Of a stretch of 64,000 nt of DNA, positions 42,686 through 51,300 are shown one piece after another (the stretch's first letter is position 1; each line of letters opens with the position of its first letter). This DNA is from JBMYYR01 sp965243605 (GTDB lineage: Bacteria > Bacteroidota > Bacteroidia > Flavobacteriales > CAJXXR01). Below the pieces are notes generated by a model that ran no database searches, was not told the DNA's origin, and saw only the letters and a program-made list of their open reading frames with translations. Position numbers and translations under genes: made by a program. The stretch is from NCBI GenBank assembly GCA_965243605.1, contig CBDEVQ010000100.1, forward strand, positions 124,001 through 188,000. The letters are read 5' to 3'.

Positions 42686-43504
42686 TTAATATATGTGGTC
42701 TTTTTCCCAAATAACACTTATTATAGTTTTATTTTTTTTATAAGGGATACAGTATTCGAAGAAATCTTTGTCTTCTTCATAATTATTTAATTCAAGCCAT
42801 GTTGACTTTGAGATAATTTGGGATTTTTCATCACCCTTATATATGTAATCATAATCAGCTTCAAGGTATTCTTGAGCAACTGAGTCTTCAGGGGGAGGAA
42901 GTTTATTTATGTTTTTAACCCAGCCTTTAAAGCTTTTAGATCTACTCCAGTACTTAACTTTTCCATCATGTATGTATACAATTAAGATAGGAAAGGAGTT
43001 TAAATTTAATAATCTGAAAATAGCTGAAGTGAGGCTTGTTTTGAATCTTTCAGCAATACTTCTAATTAACTCAGGATTAAAAGATTTCCATTGAATAAAT
43101 CCTTTAAATGGATTTTCTGGCATCAGTAATTCTGAAGCGAAATCATTAGCTTCGTATTCTTGAATGCCTCTTTTCGCTTGATTTTCTACATTAAACCAGT
43201 TTAACGTTTTAGCGTCATCATTATGTATATCAAGTTTTTCATGTAAAAAATAATGACCAAGTTCATGTGCTAAAATATAGCGAATTCTTGGTGGATAATC
43301 GATATTAGAATTTATCTTAATAATTGTTTTAGAGTTTCCTCTAATTATTTTACCATCAGCATTATCTAACGGTGTGGAGATAAAGATTATTCCAAATCCA
43401 TTTACAAGCTCTGAGTTTGAAAGCTCTGTGATTTCATCAAACCCAATTTCTTCTAAAACTTCTTTAGCTTTTATTTTCCCTTTGTTGTTTTTCAAGTTGC
43501 TCAA
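42686..43504 (-). CDS. ImmA/IrrE-family metallopeptidase
   Basis: 272 residues. HELGHYFLH gives HExxH (H80-E81-L-G-H84), with EYEANDFASELLMP downstream providing the third ligand (E118) typical of ImmA/IrrE peptidases, which cleave repressors or other regulators after DNA damage. The C-terminal half is a beta-rich domain of unknown role. It overlaps the start of its upstream neighbour by 41 bases; the three leftward genes form one operon. Likely the proteolytic switch in a regulatory trio controlling the adjacent defence operon (inference). Confidence 0.88.
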   Translation of the reverse strand: MSNLKNNKGKIKAKEVLEEIGFDEITELSNSELVNGFGIIFISTPLDNADGKIIRGNSKTIIKINSNIDYPPRIRYILAHELGHYFLHEKLDIHNDDAKTLNWFNVENQAKRGIQEYEANDFASELLMPENPFKGFIQWKSFNPELIRSIAERFKTSLTSAIFRLLNLNSFPILIVYIHDGKVKYWSRSKSFKGWVKNINKLPPPEDSVAQEYLEADYDYIYKGDEKSQIISKSTWLELNNYEEDKDFFEYCIPYKKNKTIISVIWEKDHIY

Positions 43505-43877
43505 TAATTTCTATTAGATTTTGATCTTTTATAATCTCTTTAATTTCTTTGGAACTTAATTTGTCAAGGTTATTATATTGGACTGCTATTCTATTTTCTT
43601 TTATTAATGAATTTAGATAAGCAACAGGTTTATCCAGTCCTTTATTTATTGCATCGATAAAGGAATCAGTTGCTCGTTGTAATAGAGATTCGTTCATCTT
43701 TTTATTTAGAGTCCCTTGTAGCTTAAATTTAAGTTGTTTAATCTTTTGATTTTGGAGTTTACGATTTTTATCAAGATCTACTCCATGGTCTGCCAGATTC
43801 TTCCGTATAGTTTCAATATCTGAATGTAGGTAAGAATCAGTAATACCTTTGCCAATTATCTCTTTAATATCCCCCAT
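43464..43877 (-). CDS. Hypothetical charged protein between sigma factor and ImmA peptidase
   Basis: 137 residues, almost all charged/polar helix: MGDIKEIIGKGITDSYLHSDIETIRKNLAD, then a region QKIKQLKFKLQGTLNKKMNES and a C-terminal acidic stretch (LIEIIEQLEKQQREN). It overlaps its upstream (sigma) gene by 22 bases and its downstream peptidase by 41. Positioned between a sigma-like factor and a peptidase, it could be an anti-sigma-like inhibitor and peptidase substrate. That is inference only; no family is recognised. Confidence 0.65.
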   Translation of the reverse strand: MGDIKEIIGKGITDSYLHSDIETIRKNLADHGVDLDKNRKLQNQKIKQLKFKLQGTLNKKMNESLLQRATDSFIDAINKGLDKPVAYLNSLIKENRIAVQYNNLDKLSSKEIKEIIKDQNLIEIIEQLEKQQRENKS

Positions 43878-44461
43878 GCCTCTTTTAGTTTAATAGTTCT
43901 TCTAGATAATCTTTTAACAATGTTGTTAACATCACGAGTAGTAATGTCAAGGACATCTGCAATTTCTGTTGGTTTGGTATAACCACATAACCAACATTCA
44001 AAGACATCTAATTCATTTTGGTTTACACCTTGTGCTTTTAAGGTGTTGATGCATTCTTCTGAAATTATTTTAAAGTCTATTTGAGATAAGACATTATCAT
44101 CTTCAGTTGAATTTTCATTTATGTTGGTAAAACTATCATATTCTATAATATAACATTCATCATCATCTATATTTTCTTCTGTTTTGTTGCTATTCTTCCT
44201 AAAGTAATTATATAAATCACTTTTAAGAGAACCAAAAATGAAATTTTCAAAAGAGGTCTTACTTTTATCCCAATTTCTTGTACCATCACATGCTTTTAAT
44301 ATTACATCCGCGCAAAAATCTAGATAGTTAAACCCTTTTTTACTGTATTCATTTTTATCATAGAATCGATCACGGACATAATTTTCCATTCTGTCTAACA
44401 ATTCATTTAAGTCTAAAGTCTCAAGAAGGTTTATTATTTCTTCTCTGTTTGCAATAGCCAT
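43856..44461 (-). CDS. RNA polymerase sigma-70-like factor
   Basis: 201 residues. Region-2-like part: FNYLDFCADVILKACDGTRNWD, then FENFIFGSLKSDLYNYFRKN, as in phage- and element-type sigma factors. An acidic linker (about 92-125) follows. Region-4-like helix-turn-helix GYTKPTEIADVLDITTRDVNNIVKRLSRR (about 160-188) would contact a -35 element. First gene of a three-gene leftward operon with the ImmA peptidase. Such factors may recognise their own promoter, and the repeated ATGAGCATAT motifs upstream are candidate sites. Confidence 0.75.
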   Translation of the reverse strand: MAIANREEIINLLETLDLNELLDRMENYVRDRFYDKNEYSKKGFNYLDFCADVILKACDGTRNWDKSKTSFENFIFGSLKSDLYNYFRKNSNKTEENIDDDECYIIEYDSFTNINENSTEDDNVLSQIDFKIISEECINTLKAQGVNQNELDVFECWLCGYTKPTEIADVLDITTRDVNNIVKRLSRRTIKLKEAWGILKR

Positions 44462-44650
44462 GTTCTATATAAATATGCTCATAATTATTAAAATATTTCC
44501 ATGTAAGTGGAAAAAAAAATATTTCAGATGAGCATATATATAGTGTATGTAGCTCAAAATCATTTTTTATCTACTAAATGGCAAAATACGAAATCTTATG
44601 AGCATATACTAATAGGAGTGATACAATAATTAAAAACAACAACAGATAAA
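44462..44650. promoter_or_regulatory. Divergent control region with three ATGAGCATAT motifs
   Basis: Between the leftward sigma operon and the rightward CBASS operon, ATGAGCATAT occurs three times: 44473-44482 (minus strand), 44528-44537 and 44598-44607 (plus strand). Copies 1 and 3 extend to TTATGAGCATAT. No other such repetition was noticed in the window. It is consistent with an operator or sigma-recognition site controlling both operons. Confidence 0.65.
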
Positions 44651-44821
44651 ATGGCAACAAACCCACCGAAAGATAATAGTAGAAAAGGGGCTGTTAGAAA
44701 GAGAAGTCAGCTTGAAAATCCAAAAACAGGATTATACGTTAAACGAGATACCGATACAGGACAGTTCATGAGCGTAAAGAAAACAGGAGGAAAATATAAA
44801 GGAGTTAGAAAAGAAAAATAA
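44651..44821 (+). CDS. Small basic CBASS-associated protein
   Basis: 56 residues. Sequence pattern MATNPPKDNSRKGAVRKRSQ and then NPKTGLYVKRDTDTGQFM, ending GGKYKGVRKEK. Small basic proteins of this type (PPK, GAVR-RSQ, KRDT-TG-FM, FKGVR-EK) are recalled as frequent neighbours of CD-NTase defence operons and phage-related loci. The ATG is 4 bases upstream of the next gene's ATG region. Role unknown; perhaps nucleic-acid binding. Confidence 0.7.
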   Translation: MATNPPKDNSRKGAVRKRSQLENPKTGLYVKRDTDTGQFMSVKKTGGKYKGVRKEK

Positions 44822-44824
44822 GAA

Positions 44825-45592
44825 ATGGGTGTTTTATTGAGTAAAGGTATAGCAGCTCTGTTTAGAGCTATCTCTACAAAAGGAGTAAATCTTTTGTGGG
44901 AAAATAAAAATGATGTCAAGTTATATTGGAAGACTATGATTGGCAAATTTAGAAATCAGGATATAAGATTTTCGATAAGTTATATTTATAAGATCAGAAT
45001 ACCTGATACAGATTCTTATTTATTAGTACGAAACAGGAAGATTAGAGATCAATTACAACCTGTAGGAGGGGTGTATAAACGGTATGGGGATGATAAGCTG
45101 TTTGATAAATGGGGATACAAATCAGATAATCAAGATAATGGAGTAGGATCTGATAAGCATACATCAAATGATTTAAGGTTTAGGGTTAAAGGTAAGAACG
45201 TTATAAAAGTTATTAAATGGTTTGAAGAATTAAGAGAGAGAGAGGTTAGTGCTAATAGGGAATTTATTGAGGAGTTAATAGATACTGGAATACTTGATAA
45301 TGAAAGATTCCGTAAAATCAATTATAAGTATGTAAGACGCTTTTCTAAACATTTAGCTTACAGTGAATACCATAAATGTTATGAAGTGTTAATTTATGAT
45401 GTATTGGAGTTTCTTCCTACATTGGAGCAAGAAAATGCTTTAAGAGAGTTGTATGATAAAGGAGTAGCCTCGGATGATGAATATGCTTTTGTTTCTGACG
45501 ACGAAATCGGAAAATTAAGGTGCGTTAAAAATGGAAAACAAACGTCAAGAATAGGGCACCATACAAAGTTGATTATTAATGAAACCTTTTAG
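44825..45592 (+). CDS. cap16: SMODS-associated NUDIX-domain protein (CBASS effector candidate, Cap16-like)
   Basis: 255 residues. An amphipathic/hydrophobic N-terminal helix (MGVLLSKGIAALFRAI) may be a membrane anchor. The NUDIX fold shows SYLLVRNRKIRDQLQPVGG (strand, then GG at 81-82) and REFIEEL at 145-151, the REUxEE core of the NUDIX box, though the classical glycine spacing is altered. Known CBASS systems carry TM-NUDIX (Cap16) effectors activated by a cyclic nucleotide. It begins right after the small basic gene and is separated from the CD-NTase by 2 bases. Symbol is tentative. Confidence 0.75.
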   Translation: MGVLLSKGIAALFRAISTKGVNLLWENKNDVKLYWKTMIGKFRNQDIRFSISYIYKIRIPDTDSYLLVRNRKIRDQLQPVGGVYKRYGDDKLFDKWGYKSDNQDNGVGSDKHTSNDLRFRVKGKNVIKVIKWFEELREREVSANREFIEELIDTGILDNERFRKINYKYVRRFSKHLAYSEYHKCYEVLIYDVLEFLPTLEQENALRELYDKGVASDDEYAFVSDDEIGKLRCVKNGKQTSRIGHHTKLIINETF

Positions 45593-45594
45593 AA

Positions 45595-46767
45595 ATGTAT
45601 AAAAATATATTTGATAGCTATAATTTGCAAAGAGAAGAGCTTTTAGCAAGGGTAGCACAAAAATTAGAGTTAAATGAAACTCGAAAAAAAAGAATGGAGT
45701 CTTCTTATGAAGCGATATCTAATCTATTAAAAAATGATGAGTTATTTTTCAATGGAGAAGATATAGAGTTATATGCTCAAGGTTCAGTTAGGATTGGTAC
45801 AACTGTAAAGCCTATTAATGGTGATGATTTTGATTTGGATGCTGTATTACACATTTATGATCTTTACCGAAGGTATTCACCAGATTATATTTTTGATGAG
45901 CTAAAGCAAGCATTGCTTAGAGATGGATACTATAGTTCAATTATGGAGGTAAAAAAGCGATGTATTCGGTTAAATTATAAAAGTGATTTTCATATTGACA
46001 TATTACCTGCATGTATGCCAGACATATTTGATAAAGAAAATATTAAAATTCCAGAGAAAAAGTTACATGGTTGGTCAGATGGAAATCCTAAAGGATTTGC
46101 AAATTGGTTTATTAATGTAGGGAATTCTCAACCAGAGTATTTATTGAAGTCTTATTCTGAAACGTTTTTAAAAGCTAATGTTGATAATGAGCCACTTCCA
46201 AAAGATACTTATCTAAAGACACCACTTCAACGTGCTGTACAGTTGATAAAACGCTACAGGGATATATATTTTCAGAATAAAGATAATAAGGTGTCGAGTA
46301 TTGTGATTACAACTTTGGTTGCACAGCACTATAGACAAGAGGCGAGTATTTATGAAACAGTTGATAATGTATTATTTCGTATAAAGTCTTCATATCAAAA
46401 TTCTCTAAGATATGGAGATAGATTTAAGGTCTTAAATCCAGTGAATTCAGCTGAAGATTTCACCGATTTCTGGACGAGTGAACATTATTCTAATTTTTAT
46501 GAGTTTATTGACAGTTTATATAAAAATTGGCAGAAAATCAAAGAATCTTTTGAGCATGGTAAAAACGAGTATAAAGTTTTGTTTGGGGAGAATATTTACA
46601 AAGATTCTTTACAGGCACAACTTAAAGCCCATTCATCAACATCCAAGTCTACTTTAATAAAGTCAACAGGTGTTTTACTAGCAGGAAGTGCTCATACAAA
46701 TGTAAAAGGAGATATTACGATCGGAGAAGGTATTAAAAATAGACCACATCGTAATTATGGGGAATGA
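45595..46767 (+). CDS. CD-NTase (cGAS/DncV-like nucleotidyltransferase), CBASS
   Basis: 390 residues. Nucleotidyltransferase core: YAQGSVRIGTTVKP (GS at 63-64), then GDDFDLDAVLHI with D80 and D82, and FHIDILPA with D134, the DxD...D triad of the SMODS domain. A helical C-terminal half contains the OAS-like core (KTPLQRAVQLIKRYRDIYF). Enzymes of this family make cyclic or linear oligonucleotide second messengers on phage infection. It overlaps the E2-like gene by 11 bases and follows the NUDIX effector by 2 bases. Confidence 0.92.
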   Translation: MYKNIFDSYNLQREELLARVAQKLELNETRKKRMESSYEAISNLLKNDELFFNGEDIELYAQGSVRIGTTVKPINGDDFDLDAVLHIYDLYRRYSPDYIFDELKQALLRDGYYSSIMEVKKRCIRLNYKSDFHIDILPACMPDIFDKENIKIPEKKLHGWSDGNPKGFANWFINVGNSQPEYLLKSYSETFLKANVDNEPLPKDTYLKTPLQRAVQLIKRYRDIYFQNKDNKVSSIVITTLVAQHYRQEASIYETVDNVLFRIKSSYQNSLRYGDRFKVLNPVNSAEDFTDFWTSEHYSNFYEFIDSLYKNWQKIKESFEHGKNEYKVLFGENIYKDSLQAQLKAHSSTSKSTLIKSTGVLLAGSAHTNVKGDITIGEGIKNRPHRNYGE

Positions 46768-47176
46768 TAGAAGAAGATTGAGGAAGTATTGGCTTATAAA
46801 TCTTTATATTGAAAAGTATTTACTTGAAAGGGAATTTAAGAATGTTCATGTTAATCTCGATGTTGAAAATAAGCAACTTAAAGGAGTTGCTTATTTCAAT
46901 GTTGATAGCTTCGAATATAAGGTGAAAATCAAATATTCATTTTTCCATGTGTCTCATTATGATCGTATTTATATACTGGATAAAAGGATTAAGTATCATC
47001 GAGAGATTCATGTCTATAGGGACATGTCTTTATGTTTATATCATCCTAAGGTAGATAATCCGTTAAATCAGATTATACCACTTAGAGATATGATTCCATG
47101 GGTTGGTGAATGGTTGATTTATTATCGCCAATGGAAAAAGTTTGGAGTTTGGTTAGGAAAAGAAATAAAACATTAG
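46757..47176 (+). CDS. E2-like ubiquitin-conjugating-fold protein (CBASS type II-short)
   Basis: 139 residues. The C-terminal part DMSLCLYHPKVDN (candidate catalytic Cys93) and IPLRDMIPWVGEWLIYYRQWKKFGVWLGKE follow the prokaryotic E2 pattern (LCLYxP, then PW--EWL-Y--W---G-W-G-E-H). Such E2-only proteins accompany a CD-NTase in short type II CBASS and are thought to modify its C-terminus. No E1 or JAB partner is encoded here. It overlaps the CD-NTase gene by 11 bases, so it is in the same operon. Confidence 0.75.
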   Translation: MGNDRRRLRKYWLINLYIEKYLLEREFKNVHVNLDVENKQLKGVAYFNVDSFEYKVKIKYSFFHVSHYDRIYILDKRIKYHREIHVYRDMSLCLYHPKVDNPLNQIIPLRDMIPWVGEWLIYYRQWKKFGVWLGKEIKH

Positions 47177-47242
47177 GTGTAATTAAATTAAACAAATAAA
47201 TGTTTAAATAGAAGAAGAATGTATAATTCGTAAAACGGTAAA

Positions 47243-47872
47243 ATGAAGGTAGGAGATTGGGCATTAGCCTTAACAGCAGGATTAGTCATTTATTTATTAA
47301 ATGAAAAAAATAAAGATGTAGGAAAAATAATTCAACTTAATCATCGAAATAATCAATTGGGTAATCAAAATGGTAGATTATTGAAAGTGGTAAATCAGCA
47401 AAGTGATGAATTAGGTAGGTTAAATGTAGAGCTAAAGAAAACAATTGAATCTAAGGAGGATCTTCCAGATGAAATAAAGAATAGTTTAAATCAACTTATT
47501 ATTGATTTTGATAAATTAGATGAGAATATAGCAAAAGAATTGATAAGCATTTCGTCATTAATTGAGATTGATGAAAAACCAAAAGCAATATTTTCACTTT
47601 CAAAAATAATTGAAAATTTGTTGAAAAAAAATTATGAAGGTAAGTTGAGCTTTTCAAAAATGATTGAACAAGCGAAAAATGAATGTATATTGACTTTGGA
47701 AGAGTATCATTTTGTTAATGGAATAAGAATGATAAGAAATAAAGAAGGTCACGAATTAAATGTTAAGGTAGATAAACATTTAACCGCTTCATCTTTTTTA
47801 ATAGGTATCGGAATTATATCAAAATTAAAATTGCTTCCAAAAATGGCAATAGGTAATTTAGCTGAGATATAA
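47243..47872 (+). CDS. Membrane-anchored HEPN-like protein
   Basis: 209 residues. One N-terminal membrane helix (about 6-20: WALALTAGLVIYLL), a coiled-coil or helical stem (25-100), then a C-terminal helical domain with IRMIRNKEGHELN; R165 and H170 fit the Rx4H motif of HEPN RNases. Sixty-six bases separate it from the E2-like gene, so it may be co-transcribed or have its own promoter. It could be a second effector or an accessory protein of the CBASS locus (inference). Confidence 0.6.
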   Translation: MKVGDWALALTAGLVIYLLNEKNKDVGKIIQLNHRNNQLGNQNGRLLKVVNQQSDELGRLNVELKKTIESKEDLPDEIKNSLNQLIIDFDKLDENIAKELISISSLIEIDEKPKAIFSLSKIIENLLKKNYEGKLSFSKMIEQAKNECILTLEEYHFVNGIRMIRNKEGHELNVKVDKHLTASSFLIGIGIISKLKLLPKMAIGNLAEI

Positions 47873-48060
47873 AAACGTGTGTATAATAACATCTGAGGAG
47901 GGAAGAAGTGAGATAAGATTGATGTACTTATAAAAAAGTATTGAAGAGTAATTTAAGTTTATAATAACGGAATCTTATGTTTAGTTAAAGTTTGATCTTT
48001 GAAAAAGAAATAGTTTTGAATATTTGGTTTATTCAACTATAAGTCGGATTAAAAATAGGT

Positions 48061-48117
48061 GGTTCGAGAAATGTTCTAAAAAAGCCATTATTTTATAATG
48101 GACTTCTCGAACCGTGA
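48061..48117. repeat. Nested inverted repeat
   Basis: Outer arms GGTTCGAGAA (48061-48070) and TTCTCGAACC (48108-48117), inner arms CCATTA/TAATGG around TTTTA. The outer arm matches the tRNA T-loop sequence GGTTCGAG, which may make it a recombination-related tRNA mimic. Confidence 0.6.
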
Positions 48118-48159
48118 AAAGTGTTCGTAACTATTTGAAAAATAAAAGTATATAAACGG

Positions 48160-48185
48160 AAAAAGCCACGTTTCCGTGGCTTGTC
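48160..48185 (-). terminator. Terminator of tRNA-Asn
   Basis: Minus strand GCCACG-GAAA-CGTGGC stem followed by TTTTT. The same element, with compensatory changes, occurs at 2881-2905. Confidence 0.85.
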
Positions 48186-48193
48186 CTAAAAAG

Positions 48194-48267
48194 CTCCTCC
48201 TCTAGGACTCGAACCTAGGACCCTCTGATTAACAGTCAGATGCTCTAACCAACTGAGCTAAGGAGGA
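48194..48267 (-). tRNA. tRNA-Asn (anticodon GTT)
   Basis: Reads TCCTCCTTAGCTCAG..., acceptor stem TCCTCCT/AGGAGGA, D-arm TAGCTCAGTTGGTTAGAGC, anticodon arm CTGACTGTTAATCAG with GTT, T-arm GGTTCGAGTCC, discriminator G. CCA is not encoded. It marks the junction between the accessory block and the conserved chromosome. Confidence 0.97.
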
Positions 48268-48384
48268 ATTTTTTCTCTTTTGCATTGCAAATATAGAGTG
48301 CTTTTTATTACTACACAAACATATTTTAAAGAAATCTTTACAATAAATTATTACACTCTGAATCTCAAATAAATAAAATTTAAA

Positions 48385-51300
48385 TTATTTTACAGAAGTC
48401 GTATAAATATTGTTTTTCCAGATGAATTTCGCCTTCTCAGAGACTCCAAGTTCTTTTGTAGCTTCCTTAAAAGCCTGAATAAAATCGGAAGATTCGTAAA
48501 TTGGATATTCAACTTTATTAATAAATTTCGTTTTTCTAGAATCTGGCCATAGTTTTCCTTTTTTGTGAAGTGTTGTTTGTGCAACATCTAAACTTGTCGA
48601 TTGAATTAGCGTTTCATCCATCCATTCTAATTCTTGTAAAATTTGAGTTTTGTCTCCAGTAAGAACAATCGTATAATTGTTAATGTCTAATAGTGTATTT
48701 AAGTAGTCCTTAAATTGATTCGCATTAAACTTAGATAGCTTTTTATACCATTTCTTAAATGCCTTTTTAGATAACCCTCGTTTTTGGATCCAATTAAGCA
48801 TATTATGCTTCTTTTGTAAGGATGATAATTGCAGGCTACTCGTTGCAAAATATTGTCCAATAATATTGTTTAGCTCTAAAAATGTTAATCCTTGTTCTTG
48901 GATCAAGTTAGATTCACGAATAATTTCATCTAAAGACTCTCCAAGTTTATCAGCCTTTACGGATGTCGATATTTGGAATACATTTTCAATACCAGACCCC
49001 GAGAATTTAGAGCGAATACCATATGTATATCCTTTATCTTCTCTTAAATTCATATTAAGTCTAGAATTAAACTGACCTCCAAAAGGCATTTGACTTAATT
49101 TATATAAGGGATGTAAACTGTTAAATCGGTCTTGTAATCCATGAAATTTCCCCATGGCAACCTTAATCTGTGGTGCATTTGGGATATCAACGATAATAAT
49201 TTGCCCAGGAGTAGGCTCTGGGTATGTGACTTTTGGCGCATCAGCATTAAATTTATTCCAAGATTTAAAAGGGCTAAATGCGATTTTAAAAGCTTTAAAT
49301 GGTAAAAGTCCAGAATATACAATACGTGTGTTTTTAGAACCAATACGTTCTCTATAAAAGCGCTTTAAATCATTTAAAGTCATTCGTTCTATATCTTCCA
49401 TTTTTCCTAACGGAAAGCTTAAAGAATATTGATCTCCATAAAGGGCATCTTTAAAGCTTTTATCAGTTAAATAACTTGGGTTTTTAGACTTACTTTTTAG
49501 AGTTTCAATGGCCCTTTTCTTAATTCTTAGGAAGTCTTTCTGATTAAATGCAGGCTGATTAATAAGTTCAAAAACCAAAGCAATAGAAGGATTCATGTAC
49601 TTATCGTGTGCTTTTAAGCTAAATGTAATCTCATCGTAATGGTTGGTTATACTTAAGCTAGACCCCATAGATTCTAATTTGTCAAAATACGTTTGCGCAT
49701 CAAAATTAAGAGTCCCTTCTTTAAACATTTTAGCAAGTAATCTTGAGGCTCCAAACTGACCTTGGTTTTCATACTTTCTACCTGCAGGTAAATGAAAATC
49801 AATTCGGTTTATTTTCGACATATAATTGGTAGACGTAATTACTTCGATTCCGTTTTTCCATTTTTCAGATTTAAACTCAAAAATATCTGAATAAGATGAT
49901 GGAGGAATTACGGGATGAATTTCACGATTAATCTTCGATTCTAGAGGAGTGAAAGTAAGCTTGTCGTATTCCGCTTGATTAATGAACTTCTCCATTGGTT
50001 TTTGTGGTGTAAAAGCCTTCATTCCAGTCCATTCTTCTTGTTTACCTATTGGGTATACCGTTTGGTATAATGCAGGTTTGTTTTTAATATATGTATTATA
50101 CACACGCTCTAAAGAAGCATACGAAATAGCTCTTAAACGTCTTAATTCTTCTTGGCTATAATTTGGATTATTTTTAAAAATTTCTCCAAAAGTTAAGGTC
50201 TTAGATATGGATTGTAAACTTGAAGCTCTGTTTTTGATCTCATTTTCTTTTTGAGCCTTAAAGGCTTCTAACTGAGTAAGCGTAGCCCCCTTTTTTTCAA
50301 ACTCAAACATACTTGCTTTCCATAAAGATTCAATAACCATTAGCGATTGATCTTTAGGCGCTTTAAAATAAAAATAGAATTCACCTGCAAGCTCTTTACT
50401 GCTTTGGTAGGCATAGGCCTGATGTGCAAATCCTTTGTCTTGGATGTTCTTGGTTAAAAAAGAGGATTTATTACCTGAAAAAATATAGGCGAGTGCTTGA
50501 AGAGGTAAATAATCATCATGATTAAAATGTACCGAAGGGAATCCAACTTTCAAAACAGGCAGAGGGACATGATCTTCTGAAATTAATATTTGATCTTCTT
50601 CAAATTCAATAGGAATTTGTTTGTCTGAATATACAGGTGGGCAAGATTTTATTTCTCCAAAATATTTTTCGGTCCACTTTATAGCCTTTTCTTTATCGAA
50701 TTGTCCAGAAATAGCTAATGTCGCATTATTGGCTCCGTACCATCTTAAAAAGAATTTTTGTACATCTTCTATATTAGCCGAATTAAGATCATCCATATAA
50801 CCAATTGTAGGCCTATGGTATGGGTGACCTTCAGGATAAAATGCTTCGTCAAAATGCATACGCATTAAACCATAAGGTTTATTGTCGTATCGCTGTAAAC
50901 GTTCGTTTTTTACCACATCTCTCTGGTTGTCGAGTTTGTTTAGAGTAATAGAATCCAACAAGAATCCCATTCTATCAGCCTCTAGCCAAAGCGCTGTTTC
51001 TAACAAGTTAGAAGGTATCGTTTCGTAATAATTTGTTCGGTCTTTATTGGTTGTTCCATTCATAGAACCCCCATTTTTTTGAATGATTTTAAAATGTTCG
51101 TCGTTTTCAATATGCTTGGACCCTTGAAACATTAAATGCTCAAAAAGGTGAGCAAAACCACTTTTTCCTTTTTGCTCTCTTGCAGACCCAACATGATATT
51201 TGACTTCTACATGAACAGCATTTCCAAAGGCTTCAGTTTGGTGTAAAATCAAGGTTAGTCCATTGTCTAGAACGTATTTGTTAAATGAAATATTTCCATC

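Larger units (their letters stand above)
47873..48193. other. Gap with nested hairpin and tRNA terminator
   Basis: No gene. It holds a large nested hairpin (48061-48117) and the rho-independent terminator of tRNA-Asn (48160-48185, on the minus strand). The right junction of the island is expected here. Confidence 0.55.

Noticed and set aside
44462..44650. CRISPR-like array in the divergent region
   Set aside because: The three repeated motifs are 10-12 bases with unequal spacing and mixed orientation, not a CRISPR array; none was seen anywhere in the window.
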